From positions 1 through 20,114 of the forward strand of contig JAXHUE010000033.1 in the NCBI GenBank assembly GCA_034189655.1: DNA of 20,114 nucleotides. The letters run 5' to 3'. The position numbers and the translations under genes are program-made. Positions 12,916 through 19,801 of the stretch are shown one piece after another. Numbering within the stretch: the stretch's first letter is position 1; each line of letters begins with the position of its first letter. Under the pieces are notes generated by a model. It did not search any database and was not told the origin of the DNA. It saw only the letters and a list, made by a program, of their open reading frames with translations. The DNA is from JAXHUE01 sp034189655. Its GTDB lineage: Bacteria > Chloroflexota > Dehalococcoidia > E44-bin15.

Positions 12916-13845
12916 ATGCGAGTCGTGTTCATGGGGTCGGCCCCGTTCAGCGTGCCCGTGCTGGAGCGGCTCACGGGCGGCGGGCGCCTGGTGGCGGCGG
13001 TCTTCACCCAGCCCGACCGGCCTTCCGGCCGCGGGCGAGCGCCCGCCCCGTCCGCGGTGAAGCGGGAGGCCGTGGCCCGTGGCATCGAGGTCTTTCAGCC
13101 TGAGGGCCTGCGCGGGCAGGAGGCCGCGGGGGCGCTCGCCCGGCTGCGCCCCGACGTCATCGTCGTGGCTGCCTACGGCCTGCTCCTGCCCCCGGAGGTG
13201 TTGGGCCTCCCCCCCTGTGGCTGTCTCAACGTTCACCCCTCGCTGCTCCCCCGCCACCGCGGCCCCTCGCCCATACAGTGGGCCATCCTTGAGGGGGACG
13301 AGTGGAGCGGGGTCACCGTGATGCTCATGGATGCCGGGATGGACACCGGCCCCATCGTGGCCCAGAGGCCGGTCGCGGTCGCGGCTGATGACACCGCGCT
13401 CACCCTGGGAGGCAGGCTCGCCCAAGAGGGGGCCCAGCTCCTCGAGGAGACACTGCCACGGTGGTGTGACGGCGCCATAGAGGCGGTGCCCCAGCCTGAT
13501 GAGGGTGTCACCTACACCCGGCCCCTGGTCAAAGAGGATGGCCTCCTCGACTGGGGCCTCTCTGCCGTGGAGCTTGGGCGCCGGGTGCGCGCCTTTCACC
13601 CGTGGCCCGGCTGCCACACCAGGTGGCAGGGCAAGGTGCTGAAAGTGATCGCCGCCCTCCCCGAGCCCGGGGGGCAGGGCCGGCCTGGAGAGGTGCTCCC
13701 CCTCCCCGGGGGGGGCATAGGGGTGCAGACCGCGAGCGGTGTGCTCCGCCTGGAGCGGGTACAGCGTGAGGGGGGGCGCGAGGTAGATGCCGCGGAGTTC
13801 GCCAGGGGGCAGCGGGGCCTGGTGGGGGCCGTGCTCCCCGCTTGA
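12916..13845 (+). CDS. fmt: methionyl-tRNA formyltransferase
   Basis: Formylates Met-tRNA(fMet) with 10-formyltetrahydrofolate to make the initiator tRNA. It has 309 residues, normal for Fmt. The N-terminal Rossmann-like domain has FMGSAPFSVPVLERL and the catalytic set Asn105, His107 and Asp143 in CLNVHPSLLPRHRGPSPIQW and MDAGMDTGPI. The SLLPxxRG motif is complete. The C-terminal OB-like domain begins near residue 205 (LVKEDGLLDW, RAFHPWPG). The ATG is chosen because it gives the family's usual start MRVVFMGS behind a G-rich ribosome site; the longer frame begins in the promoter. The partner def gene is not next to it. Confidence 0.96.
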   Translation: MRVVFMGSAPFSVPVLERLTGGGRLVAAVFTQPDRPSGRGRAPAPSAVKREAVARGIEVFQPEGLRGQEAAGALARLRPDVIVVAAYGLLLPPEVLGLPPCGCLNVHPSLLPRHRGPSPIQWAILEGDEWSGVTVMLMDAGMDTGPIVAQRPVAVAADDTALTLGGRLAQEGAQLLEETLPRWCDGAIEAVPQPDEGVTYTRPLVKEDGLLDWGLSAVELGRRVRAFHPWPGCHTRWQGKVLKVIAALPEPGGQGRPGEVLPLPGGGIGVQTASGVLRLERVQREGGREVDAAEFARGQRGLVGAVLPA

Positions 13846-13871
13846 GGCGTGGCCCGTCGTTATGTTACAAT
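13842..13871 (+). promoter_or_regulatory. promoter for the zinc metallopeptidase gene
   Basis: TTGAGG (13842-13847) overlaps the fmt stop codon, followed by an 18-bp spacer and TACAAT (13866-13871). The predicted start near 13878 leaves about 21 bases before the ATG at 13899. Confidence 0.5.
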
Positions 13872-13898
13872 GGAGGTGACGCAGAGGAGGGGCGAGGG

Positions 13899-14591
13899 AT
13901 GCTTCTGTGGCTGATACTGGTGCTGCCAGCCTTCGGGCTGGTGCTTTACGCTCAAGGCAAGGTGAGGAGCGCCTTCAACAAGTACTCCAAGGTGGCCAAC
14001 ATGCGAGGGGTTACCGGCCAGGAGGTGGCGCTCCAGCTCCTGCGGGCCAACGGCCTGCACGATGTCAGGCTGGAGGCGGCGCGGGGCAACCTGGGAGACC
14101 ACTACGACCCGCGGCACCGGGTGCTGCGCCTCTCGCGAGGGGTTGCCGGCCAGGCGTCGGTGGCTGCGGTCGGCATAGCCGCCCACGAGGTGGGGCACGC
14201 CGTGCAGCACCAGGTAGGGTATGCCCCGCTCAAGCTGAGGGGTGCCCTGGTGCCCATGGCCAACGTCGGCTCCTGGCTGGGGTACGCCTTCTTCTTCCTG
14301 GGGCTCATCATCTACATCTTCGGGTCGGCGTTCGGGCTCACCTTCATCTGGGTCGGGATCGGCCTGTTCAGTGCCGCGGTGGCCTTCGCCCTCATCACCC
14401 TGCCCGTGGAGTACAACGCCAGCAGCCGTGCCCGGGCCATGCTCACGGCCAACGGCCTGGTCTCGGAGCGGGAGATGGAGGGGGTATCGAGCGTGCTCTC
14501 GGCGGCGGCGCTCACCTACGTCGCGGCCTTCATCCAGGCGGTGGCCTACCTGCTGTACTTCGTGCTCATCGCCCTCGGCCTGCGCCGCTAG
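13899..14591 (+). CDS. YugP-type membrane zinc metallopeptidase
   Basis: A 230-residue integral membrane protein with the zinc protease motif HEVGH at residues 96-100 (GIAAHEVGHAVQHQ). The layout matches the YugP/Zn-peptidase-2 family: an N-terminal membrane helix (LLWLILVLPAFGLVLYA), a soluble segment with TGQEVALQLLRANGLHDV and DHYDPRHRVLRLS, the HExxH site, then two adjoining membrane helices (about 122-170), the third zinc-ligand region LPVEYNASSRARAML, and a final helix (YVAAFIQAVAYLLYFVLIAL). The length fits the family. The ATG follows AGGAGGGGCGAGGG. An earlier in-frame start would lie in the fmt stop/promoter region. The family's substrate is unknown. Confidence 0.9.
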   Translation: MLLWLILVLPAFGLVLYAQGKVRSAFNKYSKVANMRGVTGQEVALQLLRANGLHDVRLEAARGNLGDHYDPRHRVLRLSRGVAGQASVAAVGIAAHEVGHAVQHQVGYAPLKLRGALVPMANVGSWLGYAFFFLGLIIYIFGSAFGLTFIWVGIGLFSAAVAFALITLPVEYNASSRARAMLTANGLVSEREMEGVSSVLSAAALTYVAAFIQAVAYLLYFVLIALGLRR

Positions 14592-14646
14592 CCCCACCCG
14601 CGGCACCGGGTGTCCTCGTCCCCGCGCACACGCAACGACTATAGAG

Positions 14647-14680
14647 GAGCGCCATCGGCCCTGGTAGGTCGATGGCGCTC
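14647..14680. terminator. hairpin between convergent metallopeptidase and bL25 genes
   Basis: GAGCGCCATCG (14647-14657) and CGATGGCGCTC (14670-14680) are perfect 11-bp arms, and three more bases can pair inside (14 bp in all). It lies 56 bp after one stop and 38 bp after the other, so it probably ends both transcripts. The T-tract is weak on both strands (TGGGTTT on +). Confidence 0.6.
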
Positions 14681-14717
14681 TGGGTTTCACTCAGCTCTCC
14701 GCGGTGTCAGGCGGGGG

Positions 14718-15365
14718 TCACTCGGTCTCCTCCGCAGACTCTGCTTCCTCTTCCTCCTCGGCCACCCCAACCTCCACCTCGGCCACGGGCACCTCCTCCA
14801 CCTCTACGCGGCTCTCCACCACGTGGACCACGAGCTGCTCCGCGTCGTTTAAGATGTCCAGCCTCTCGCTGGCAGCGATGTCGCCGACGTAGATGGCCTG
14901 GTCGGCCTCGGCCAGGCCTGAGATATCGACCTCGATGACCGACACCAGGTCGTCGGGGAGGGCCTCGACGTGGAGCGAGGTCAGCTGCTGGATGAGCATC
15001 AGGTGCTTGCTCTTCGTCGCCGGGGCCTCGCCCACCAGGTGCAGCGGCACCTCCACCCTCACCTTCTGGGTCATCTCCACCTGGAACAGGTCCACGTGGA
15101 GCAGCCTGTCGTTTAGCGGGTTGCGCTGGACGTCCCGGATCATGACCACCTTGGCCTTGCCGTCACCCTTGACCTCCAGGTTGATGAGGGCGTTCCTGCC
15201 CGCCCTGGCGATCAGGCGCTCCATGGTGTAGGTGTCCGCCTGGAGGGCGACGGACTCTATGCCTGGCCCGTAGAGGTTGGCCGGGGTCAGCCCCTCTCTC
15301 CGGAGCGCCTTTACCTTTTTCCCCAGCGTCTCCCTGGGGCTGACCACAAGTTCCTCTCGCTTCAC
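14718..15365 (-). CDS. rplY: 50S ribosomal protein bL25, Ctc form
   Basis: Ribosomal protein that binds 5S rRNA. It has 215 residues, the long Ctc (TL5) form with two domains. The first (residues 1-95) carries RETLGKKVKALRREGLTPANLYGPG and DVQRNPLNDRLLHVDLFQV. The second (95-190) is the beta-rich TL5 domain (VEVPLHLVGEAP, LHVEALPDDLVSVIEVDISGL). A very acidic tail follows (VAEEEEEAESAEE). The GTG start has GGGAGG upstream, lying inside the end of the crotonase gene. Its start is 2 bp from that gene's stop, so the two are co-transcribed and probably coupled. It is not part of a typical rplY-pth pair here. Confidence 0.94.
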   Translation of the reverse strand: MKREELVVSPRETLGKKVKALRREGLTPANLYGPGIESVALQADTYTMERLIARAGRNALINLEVKGDGKAKVVMIRDVQRNPLNDRLLHVDLFQVEMTQKVRVEVPLHLVGEAPATKSKHLMLIQQLTSLHVEALPDDLVSVIEVDISGLAEADQAIYVGDIAASERLDILNDAEQLVVHVVESRVEVEEVPVAEVEVGVAEEEEEAESAEETE

Positions 15366-15367
15366 TA

Positions 15368-16171
15368 TTACCTCCCTTTAAAGATGGGCTCTCTCTTCTC
15401 GATGAAGGCCGCCGGCCCTTCCCTGGCGTCCTCGGTGCCGCGGGCGATGAACATCGCAGTCTGGTGGTCCTCCAGGGCGGTGGTGATATCCATGTCCAGG
15501 CAGCGGTAGATCATGCGCTTGGCCAGCCTGATGGCGACGGCGGGCCCCTTGGCCAGCCTGGTCGCCAGCTCCTTCGTGGCCGCCCCCAGCTCGTCGTGGG
15601 GCACCACCGCGCTCACGTAGCCCATGCCCAGCGCCTCCTCGGCAGCTATGGTGCGGCCGGTCCAGATGAGGTCGCAGGCCCGGGCCACCCCCACGATGCG
15701 GGGCAGGTAGTAGCAGCCGCCGCCGGCGGGGGGGAGCCCCATCCTGATGTAGGCCATGCTGAACTTGGCCCGCTCCGAGGCTATCCTGATATCGCACATG
15801 CTGGCGAAGTCCATGCCGCCGCCCACGGCGGCCCCGTTGATGGCGCCGATGTAGGGCTTGTCCAGGTTGGCGATGGTGAGGGCCAGCCCGTGGATGGTGC
15901 CCGGCATGTGCTGCGTCATCGCGAAGGGAGAGGGGGACACCGCCTCCTCCTGGGCTGTCCGCTCGTACCGTAAGTCCATGCCGGCGCAGAAGGCGCGGCC
16001 GGCACCGGTCACCACCAGCACCCTCACCTCGTCGTCGACCGCGGCCGCCTCGATGGCGGCCACCCACTCCTTCTGCATGGTGGGCGTGATGGCGTTTAGC
16101 GCCTGCGGGCGGTTCAGCGTGATGGTGGCGACGCCGTCCTCTTTCTCGTAGATGATGTCCTGGTACTCCAT
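15368..16171 (-). CDS. crotonase-family (enoyl-CoA hydratase/isomerase) protein
   Basis: A 267-residue protein with the complete crotonase core: ITLNRPQALNAI near the start, oxyanion-hole segments AFCAGMDL (60-67) and GAAVGGGMDF (113-122), the helix MGLPPAGGG, and the C-terminal trimerisation helices ending EKREPIFKGR. It acts on a CoA thioester, but which one is unknown. The two catalytic Glu of classic hydratases align with Tyr141 (KFSMAYIRMGL) and Asp167 (ACDLIWTG), so ordinary enoyl-CoA hydration is doubtful. An isomerase, hydrolase or related activity is likelier. AGGGGG precedes the ATG. It is the first gene of an operon with bL25, under a promoter with a palindromic site. Confidence 0.9.
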   Translation of the reverse strand: MEYQDIIYEKEDGVATITLNRPQALNAITPTMQKEWVAAIEAAAVDDEVRVLVVTGAGRAFCAGMDLRYERTAQEEAVSPSPFAMTQHMPGTIHGLALTIANLDKPYIGAINGAAVGGGMDFASMCDIRIASERAKFSMAYIRMGLPPAGGGCYYLPRIVGVARACDLIWTGRTIAAEEALGMGYVSAVVPHDELGAATKELATRLAKGPAVAIRLAKRMIYRCLDMDITTALEDHQTAMFIARGTEDAREGPAAFIEKREPIFKGR

Positions 16172-16187
16172 TGCTACCCCCTGGCCG

Positions 16188-16204
16188 TCTTACCCTGGGT
16201 AAGA
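16188..16204. promoter_or_regulatory. 17-bp palindrome, candidate operator of the crotonase-bL25 operon
   Basis: TCTTACCCTGGGTAAGA is a perfect inverted repeat (8 + 1 + 8) directly after the -10 hexamer and covering the predicted start site (about 16197). That is the position of a repressor site. Which regulator binds is not visible; no regulator gene is adjacent. Confidence 0.6.
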
Positions 16205-16233
16205 TTATACTACCCTGCGAGCGCCGCCGTCCA
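16204..16233 (-). promoter_or_regulatory. promoter of the crotonase-bL25 operon
   Basis: On the - strand TGGACG (16233-16228), an 18-bp spacer and TATAAT (16209-16204). The perfect -10 supports it although the -35 is moderate. It is divergent from the rpmH promoter, whose -35 lies 26 bp away. Confidence 0.65.
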
Positions 16234-16258
16234 GTTCGGCCCAATGGGCGCCGCCTGT

Positions 16259-16287
16259 TTGACACCAGAGGGGGCGTAAGGTATAAT
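16259..16287 (+). promoter_or_regulatory. perfect-consensus promoter of rpmH-rnpA operon
   Basis: TTGACA (16259-16264), exactly 17 bp, then TATAAT (16282-16287): 12 of 12 consensus positions. The expected start near 16294 lies only about 4 bases before the rpmH ATG, so the mRNA is nearly leaderless. Confidence 0.9.
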
Positions 16288-16297
16288 CTGTGGAGCG

Positions 16298-16435
16298 ATG
16301 CCCAAGAGAACGTATCAGCCCAAGAAGATACCCAGAAAGCGGGAACACGGCTTCTTAAACCGCATGTCCACCAGGGGTGGGCGTGCCGTGCTCCAGAGGA
16401 GACGAGCCAGGGGAAGGAAGCGGCTCACGGTGTGA
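16298..16435 (+). CDS. rpmH: 50S ribosomal protein bL34
   Basis: A 45-residue, very basic ribosomal protein with the full L34 sequence pattern: MPKRTYQPKKIPRKREHGFL, then a segment with NRMSTRGGRAVLQRRRARGR, and a short hydrophobic end (KRLTV). The length is normal. It opens the conserved rpmH-rnpA-yidD-yidC-jag cluster found near many bacterial origins and precedes rnpA by 7 bp. A perfect-consensus promoter lies immediately upstream. The ribosome site is at best GGAG at 16292-16295, and the leader is predicted to be about 4 bases, so initiation may be of leaderless type. Confidence 0.97.
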   Translation: MPKRTYQPKKIPRKREHGFLNRMSTRGGRAVLQRRRARGRKRLTV

Positions 16436-16442
16436 TGGTGGG

Positions 16443-16787
16443 ATGGGGGCGGAGCGACTCAAATCCAGGGGACGGTTTAAGACAGTCTGTGTGCAGGGCA
16501 GGTCGTGGGCCAGCGCTATGCTGGTGCTGCGGGCGCTGCCCAATGGGCTGGGGCGGGACCGGTACGGCGTATCGGTGAGCAGGCGAGTGGGCAATGCCGT
16601 GGTGCGCAACCGGGCCAAGCGGCTCATCAGGGAGGCGGCCAGGCAGATGCCGACGAAGCAAGGCTGGGACCTGGTATTTATCGCCCGCCGCCCGGTGGCG
16701 GGGGCCGACTACCACACCGTGAAGAGGGCGGTTGGCGAGCTCCTGGCCCGGGCGCAGCTTTTAGACGAGGGGAGCGGAGGGCCATGA
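16443..16787 (+). CDS. rnpA: ribonuclease P protein component
   Basis: Protein subunit of RNase P, which with the RNA subunit removes the 5' leader of precursor tRNAs. It has 114 residues from ATG at 16443. Family marks are the central cleft region RFKTVCVQGRSW, the strand YGVSVSRRVGNAVVRNRAKRLIREA (residues 41-65) with the RNR signature, then the strand DLVFIARRP. The start is chosen because earlier in-frame codons overlap the end of rpmH and add no conserved residues; the ribosome site before it is weak (GGTGGG). The stop overlaps the yidD ATG (ATGA), indicating coupled translation. Confidence 0.94.
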   Translation: MGAERLKSRGRFKTVCVQGRSWASAMLVLRALPNGLGRDRYGVSVSRRVGNAVVRNRAKRLIREAARQMPTKQGWDLVFIARRPVAGADYHTVKRAVGELLARAQLLDEGSGGP

Positions 16788-16993
16788 AGAGGACGGCCCT
16801 GGGGCTCATCCGCCTCTACCAGGCGACCATATCGCAGGTCACCCCCCCGTCGTGTCGCTTCGTTCCTTCCTGCTCCCAGTATACCTATCAGGCCATCGAA
16901 CGATATGGATTGGTGAGGGGCTCATGGATGGGGGCGAGACGCCTCGCCCGCTGCCATCCCTTCAGTGCCGGCGGGTATGACCCCGTCCCGTGA
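16784..16993 (+). CDS. yidD: membrane protein insertion efficiency factor YidD
   Basis: A small 69-residue membrane-associated protein that helps YidC-dependent insertion. The family signature is complete: LIRLYQATISQVTPPSCRF, then VPSCSQYTYQAIERYG with conserved Cys residues, GSWMGARRLARCHPF, and the end GGYDPVP. The start overlaps the rnpA stop, the usual arrangement. GGAGCGGAGG about 4 bases before the ATG is the ribosome site. In most bacteria yidC follows directly, but here a lipoprotein gene lies between. Confidence 0.96.
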   Translation: MKRTALGLIRLYQATISQVTPPSCRFVPSCSQYTYQAIERYGLVRGSWMGARRLARCHPFSAGGYDPVP

Positions 16994-17017
16994 TTGCCCT
17001 TTTCCTGGTTTTCTTCT

Positions 17018-18169
17018 ATGAGACCGAGAGCAATAGTCGTCCTTGCCACTTGCCTGGTACTGAGCCTGGCGCTCGCCGGGTGCACCGGTGCGCCGTCGCG
17101 GGGGTGGTCCGGCCCCATCGCGGTCGGAGACATCGTCTACGTCGGCACCATGGACAGCCGGGTCATCGCCATAAACCCGGAGAGCCGCACTGCCGGCTAC
17201 TCGTTCCCCCAGGAGTCTGAGGGCGAGTGGAGCTTCTCCCTGGGCGCAGTGGGTGGCGGCGGCTTCTTGAGCTGCTCCCCGGCGGTAGGGGTGACCACCT
17301 ACGGCGTGCCCGCGGTGGCTGATGGCCTCCTCTTCATCGGGACCAGCGCCGGCAAGGTGTACGCCCTCGATGCCGCCGACGGCCACAGCGTGTGGGAGTA
17401 CCCCCGCGGCGATGCCGCCATAGGCCCGGTCATCGCCAGCCCCGTCGTCGCCGACGACGTGCTCTACGTGGGCTCTGGCGATGGCCACCTCTACGCCCTC
17501 GACATCCTCACCGGCTCGCAACTATGGGACTTCGCCGCCGCCGACGATATCTGGGCCGCCCCTGCGGTCGCCGACGGCATGCTCTACATCGGCTCCTTCG
17601 ACGGCCAGCTCTACGCCCTGGATGCCCAGAGCGGGGAGGTGGCCTGGCAGTTCTCCACCGGCGGTGCCATCGGGGCCACGCCGCTCGTCGACGAGGGCAC
17701 GGTGTACATCGGCTCCTTCGACGGCCAGCTCTACGCCCTGGACGCCCAGAGCGGCGAGCCGCGGTGGGAGCAGCCGTTCGTTGCCGGCAACTGGTTCTGG
17801 GCGAGCCCGGTGATATACCAGGGCACCATCGTCGCCGGCTGTCTCGATCACAACGTATACTTCATCGATGCCCAGAGCGGAGAGGAGGCCCTGCCCGCCT
17901 ACCAGGCCGGGGCCCCGGTGCGCGGCACCGCCGCCCTGATCGATGGCGTGGTCATAGTCGGCACCGAGGGGGGCAAGGTGCACGCCCTCGATGCCGCGAC
18001 CGGAGAGAACATCTGGCAATACCCCCTGGGGGAGGAAGTGATAGGCCCTGTGCGCGCCGCGGTCTATGCCGTGGACGGGGTGGCCTACGTCCATGCCGCA
18101 GACATGGCGATATACGCCCTGGAGACCGAGCATGGCAACGAGCTGTGGCACTACTCCCCTTTTGAGTGA
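17018..18169 (+). CDS. PQQ-like beta-propeller lipoprotein
   Basis: A 383-residue exported protein. Residues 1-22 form a lipoprotein signal (MRPRAIVVLATCLVLSLALAGC) with lipobox LAGC. The rest is a beta-propeller of about seven PQQ-type blades, each with the pattern D-D-V-L-Y-V-G-S-x-D-G-x-L-Y-A-L-D-A-x-x-G-x-x-x-W. Two consecutive blades (residues about 188-250) are nearly identical. The family includes BamB and PQQ dehydrogenase-like scaffolds; no catalytic residues are evident, so it is probably a binding or scaffold protein on the outer face of the membrane. ATG at 17018 is preferred; TTG at 16994 is an alternative, and neither has a good ribosome site. It lies between yidD and yidC, which suggests a role in envelope protein assembly. 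Confidence 0.85.
   Translation: MRPRAIVVLATCLVLSLALAGCTGAPSRGWSGPIAVGDIVYVGTMDSRVIAINPESRTAGYSFPQESEGEWSFSLGAVGGGGFLSCSPAVGVTTYGVPAVADGLLFIGTSAGKVYALDAADGHSVWEYPRGDAAIGPVIASPVVADDVLYVGSGDGHLYALDILTGSQLWDFAAADDIWAAPAVADGMLYIGSFDGQLYALDAQSGEVAWQFSTGGAIGATPLVDEGTVYIGSFDGQLYALDAQSGEPRWEQPFVAGNWFWASPVIYQGTIVAGCLDHNVYFIDAQSGEEALPAYQAGAPVRGTAALIDGVVIVGTEGGKVHALDAATGENIWQYPLGEEVIGPVRAAVYAVDGVAYVHAADMAIYALETEHGNELWHYSPFE
17585..17754 (+). repeat. near-identical 50-bp direct repeats in two propeller blades
   Basis: 17585-17634 and 17705-17754 are identical except for T/C at 17623/17743 (a silent Asp codon change). The offset of 120 bp equals one 40-residue blade. Other blades are much more diverged, so these two were duplicated or converted recently. 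Confidence 0.9.
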
Positions 18170-18190
18170 GCGATCCTTTGAGCCTGTTTT

Positions 18191-19174
18191 ATGAGTAGAA
18201 GAAACCTGATAATAGGTCTCGCTGCCGTCGCGCTGCTGGCCATCACCTTTACCGTGGGCATCGGTGAGGCCTGGGACACCGTCCTGTTGCGGCCCATAAT
18301 CAATCTCCTCATCCTGATGTCTGGCGTCCTCTTCGGCAGCTTCGGCCTGGCCATCATCGCCCTCACCATCGTGGTGCGCCTGGTCACGCTGCCCTTAACG
18401 CTTAGGCAGTTGCGCTCCACGCGCGCCATGCAGACCCTTCAGCCCAAGCTGCAAGAGATCCAGAAGAAGTACGCCAAGGATCAGCAGAAGATGCAGCAGG
18501 AGGTCATGAGGCTCTACCGGGAGGGGGGCGTCGATCCCCTGGGCTGCCTGTGGCCCATGCTCGTCCAGCTCCCGATATGGATCGCCCTGTACCAGTCAAT
18601 CCTGCGGGCGCTTGCGGCATCTCCTGAGGAGCTCTTGAGCCTGTCGCAGCTCCTGTACTCGTCCTCTTTCATCTCCAGCACCGTGCCTCTGGGGGAGCGG
18701 TTCCTGTGGCTCAACCTGGCCCAGCCCGACAACTTCTACATCCTGCCCATCATGGTAGCTGCCACCATGTGGGCCCAGCAGCGGATGACCATGGTGCCCT
18801 CTGCCGACCCCCGGCAGCAGCAGATGAACACCATGATGCAGTGGCTGATGCCCATCATGTTCGGGTTCATCCTGCTCAGCTTCCCCAGCGGGCTTGCCCT
18901 GTACATCGTCGTCTCGACACTCATCGGAATCGTCATGCAGTACTTTGTCACCGGCTGGGGAGGGCTTAGCGGGCTGTTCCAGCGGAAGCCCCCTGCTGTG
19001 GTGCCGGTGCCCAAGAGAGAAGAGGAACCACCCGCGGAGGAGGGGCCTGCGGAGGCGGCCGCCGGGGGTGACAAACCACGCAAGAGGGTGGAGCATGGAA
19101 AGTCTGGAGGTAAGCGCGAAAACCGTAGAAGAAGCAGTAGAGATCGCGCTCGAAAGGCTCGGCGCAAGTCATGA
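18191..19174 (+). CDS. yidC: membrane protein insertase YidC (Oxa1 family)
   Basis: Inserts and folds inner-membrane proteins alone or with SecYEG. It has 327 residues of the short type lacking the large periplasmic domain of E. coli YidC. Membrane helices lie at about 5-22, 30-65 (with the conserved groove Arg in LTIVVRLVTLPLTLRQLR), 118-140, 180-195 and 213-250. The cytosolic hairpin is EIQKKYAKDQQKMQQEVMRLYREGGVDPLGG-like at 88-115. The tail from about residue 265 is charged and ends strongly basic, suited to ribosome contact. No lipobox. It starts 21 bp after the propeller gene. Its last 80 bp overlap jag in another frame. Confidence 0.95.
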   Translation: MSRRNLIIGLAAVALLAITFTVGIGEAWDTVLLRPIINLLILMSGVLFGSFGLAIIALTIVVRLVTLPLTLRQLRSTRAMQTLQPKLQEIQKKYAKDQQKMQQEVMRLYREGGVDPLGCLWPMLVQLPIWIALYQSILRALAASPEELLSLSQLLYSSSFISSTVPLGERFLWLNLAQPDNFYILPIMVAATMWAQQRMTMVPSADPRQQQMNTMMQWLMPIMFGFILLSFPSGLALYIVVSTLIGIVMQYFVTGWGGLSGLFQRKPPAVVPVPKREEEPPAEEGPAEAAAGGDKPRKRVEHGKSGGKRENRRRSSRDRARKARRKS

Positions 19175-19769
19175 GGACGTGGAGGTGGTCATCCTCAGGA
19201 AGGGGAGGCCGGGCTTCCTGGGCATAGGAGCGGAGGAGGCCACCGTGCAGGTGTCGCGGCGGCACCACGAGGAGGAGGAGGAGGCGCCGCGCCGGGTGGA
19301 CGAGTTGGCCCAGGAGGTGCTGCAGCGTCTCCTCCATCTGATGAGGGTGCCGGCCACCGTCCAGGTACAGCAGCACTCTTCGTTCGAGGGCCATGCCCCG
19401 GTGCTCCTGGACGTACGGGGAGAGGACCTGGGCATCCTCATCGGGAGGCGTGGTCAGACCCTGGCCTCGCTTCAGTACCTGGTATACCTCATCATCAGCC
19501 ACCAGCTCAAGAGCAGGGTGACCACCATCGTCGATGTGGAGGGGTACCGGGAGCGGAGGCACAAGGCGCTTAAGGCCATGGCGCTGCGGATGGCGGAGCG
19601 GACGCGGAGCACCGGGCAGTCCGTGGTATTGGAGCCCATGCCTGCCAACGAGCGCCGCATCATTCACCTGGCGCTCCAGGACTATCCCGACGTAGTCACC
19701 CAGAGCATAGGCGAGGGGGAGTCGCGCAAGGTGACCATCATGTACCGCAAGAAGGGCAGTGCGTCTTGA
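19095..19769 (+). CDS. jag: Jag/KhpB RNA-binding protein
   Basis: Cytosolic RNA-binding protein (SpoIIIJ-associated, KhpB) that in Firmicutes affects cell division and elongation through RNA. It has 224 residues. The Jag N-terminal domain is residues 1-54 (EVSAKTVEEAVEIALERLG, GRPGFLGIGAEEATVQV), followed by an acidic linker HHEEEEEAP. The KH domain has its GxxG loop as GRRG at 117-120 (ILIGRRGQTLASLQYLV). The R3H domain has Arg187 and His191 (ANERRIIHLALQ). The start at 19095 is certain from the conserved N-terminus, and it lies 80 bp inside yidC, so the two are translationally linked. Its stop overlaps the -35 of the next promoter. Confidence 0.95.
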   Translation: MESLEVSAKTVEEAVEIALERLGASHEDVEVVILRKGRPGFLGIGAEEATVQVSRRHHEEEEEAPRRVDELAQEVLQRLLHLMRVPATVQVQQHSSFEGHAPVLLDVRGEDLGILIGRRGQTLASLQYLVYLIISHQLKSRVTTIVDVEGYRERRHKALKAMALRMAERTRSTGQSVVLEPMPANERRIIHLALQDYPDVVTQSIGEGESRKVTIMYRKKGSAS

Positions 19770-19795
19770 CTTTCGCCGAGTGCGTCTGCTATAGT
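19766..19795 (+). promoter_or_regulatory. promoter of the T-box leader
   Basis: TTGACT (19766-19771) overlaps the jag stop codon; an 18-bp spacer and TATAGT (19790-19795) follow. Start predicted near 19802. Confidence 0.7.
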
Positions 19796-19801
19796 TTTAT
19801 G

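Noticed and set aside
14595..14612. CACCCG/CGGGTG hairpin after the metallopeptidase stop
   Set aside because: Short, no T-tract, and a much better hairpin lies at 14647-14680.
16994..17017. TTG start for the propeller lipoprotein
   Set aside because: The ATG at 17018 gives a standard lipoprotein signal; the extension adds only eight residues, though it cannot be excluded.
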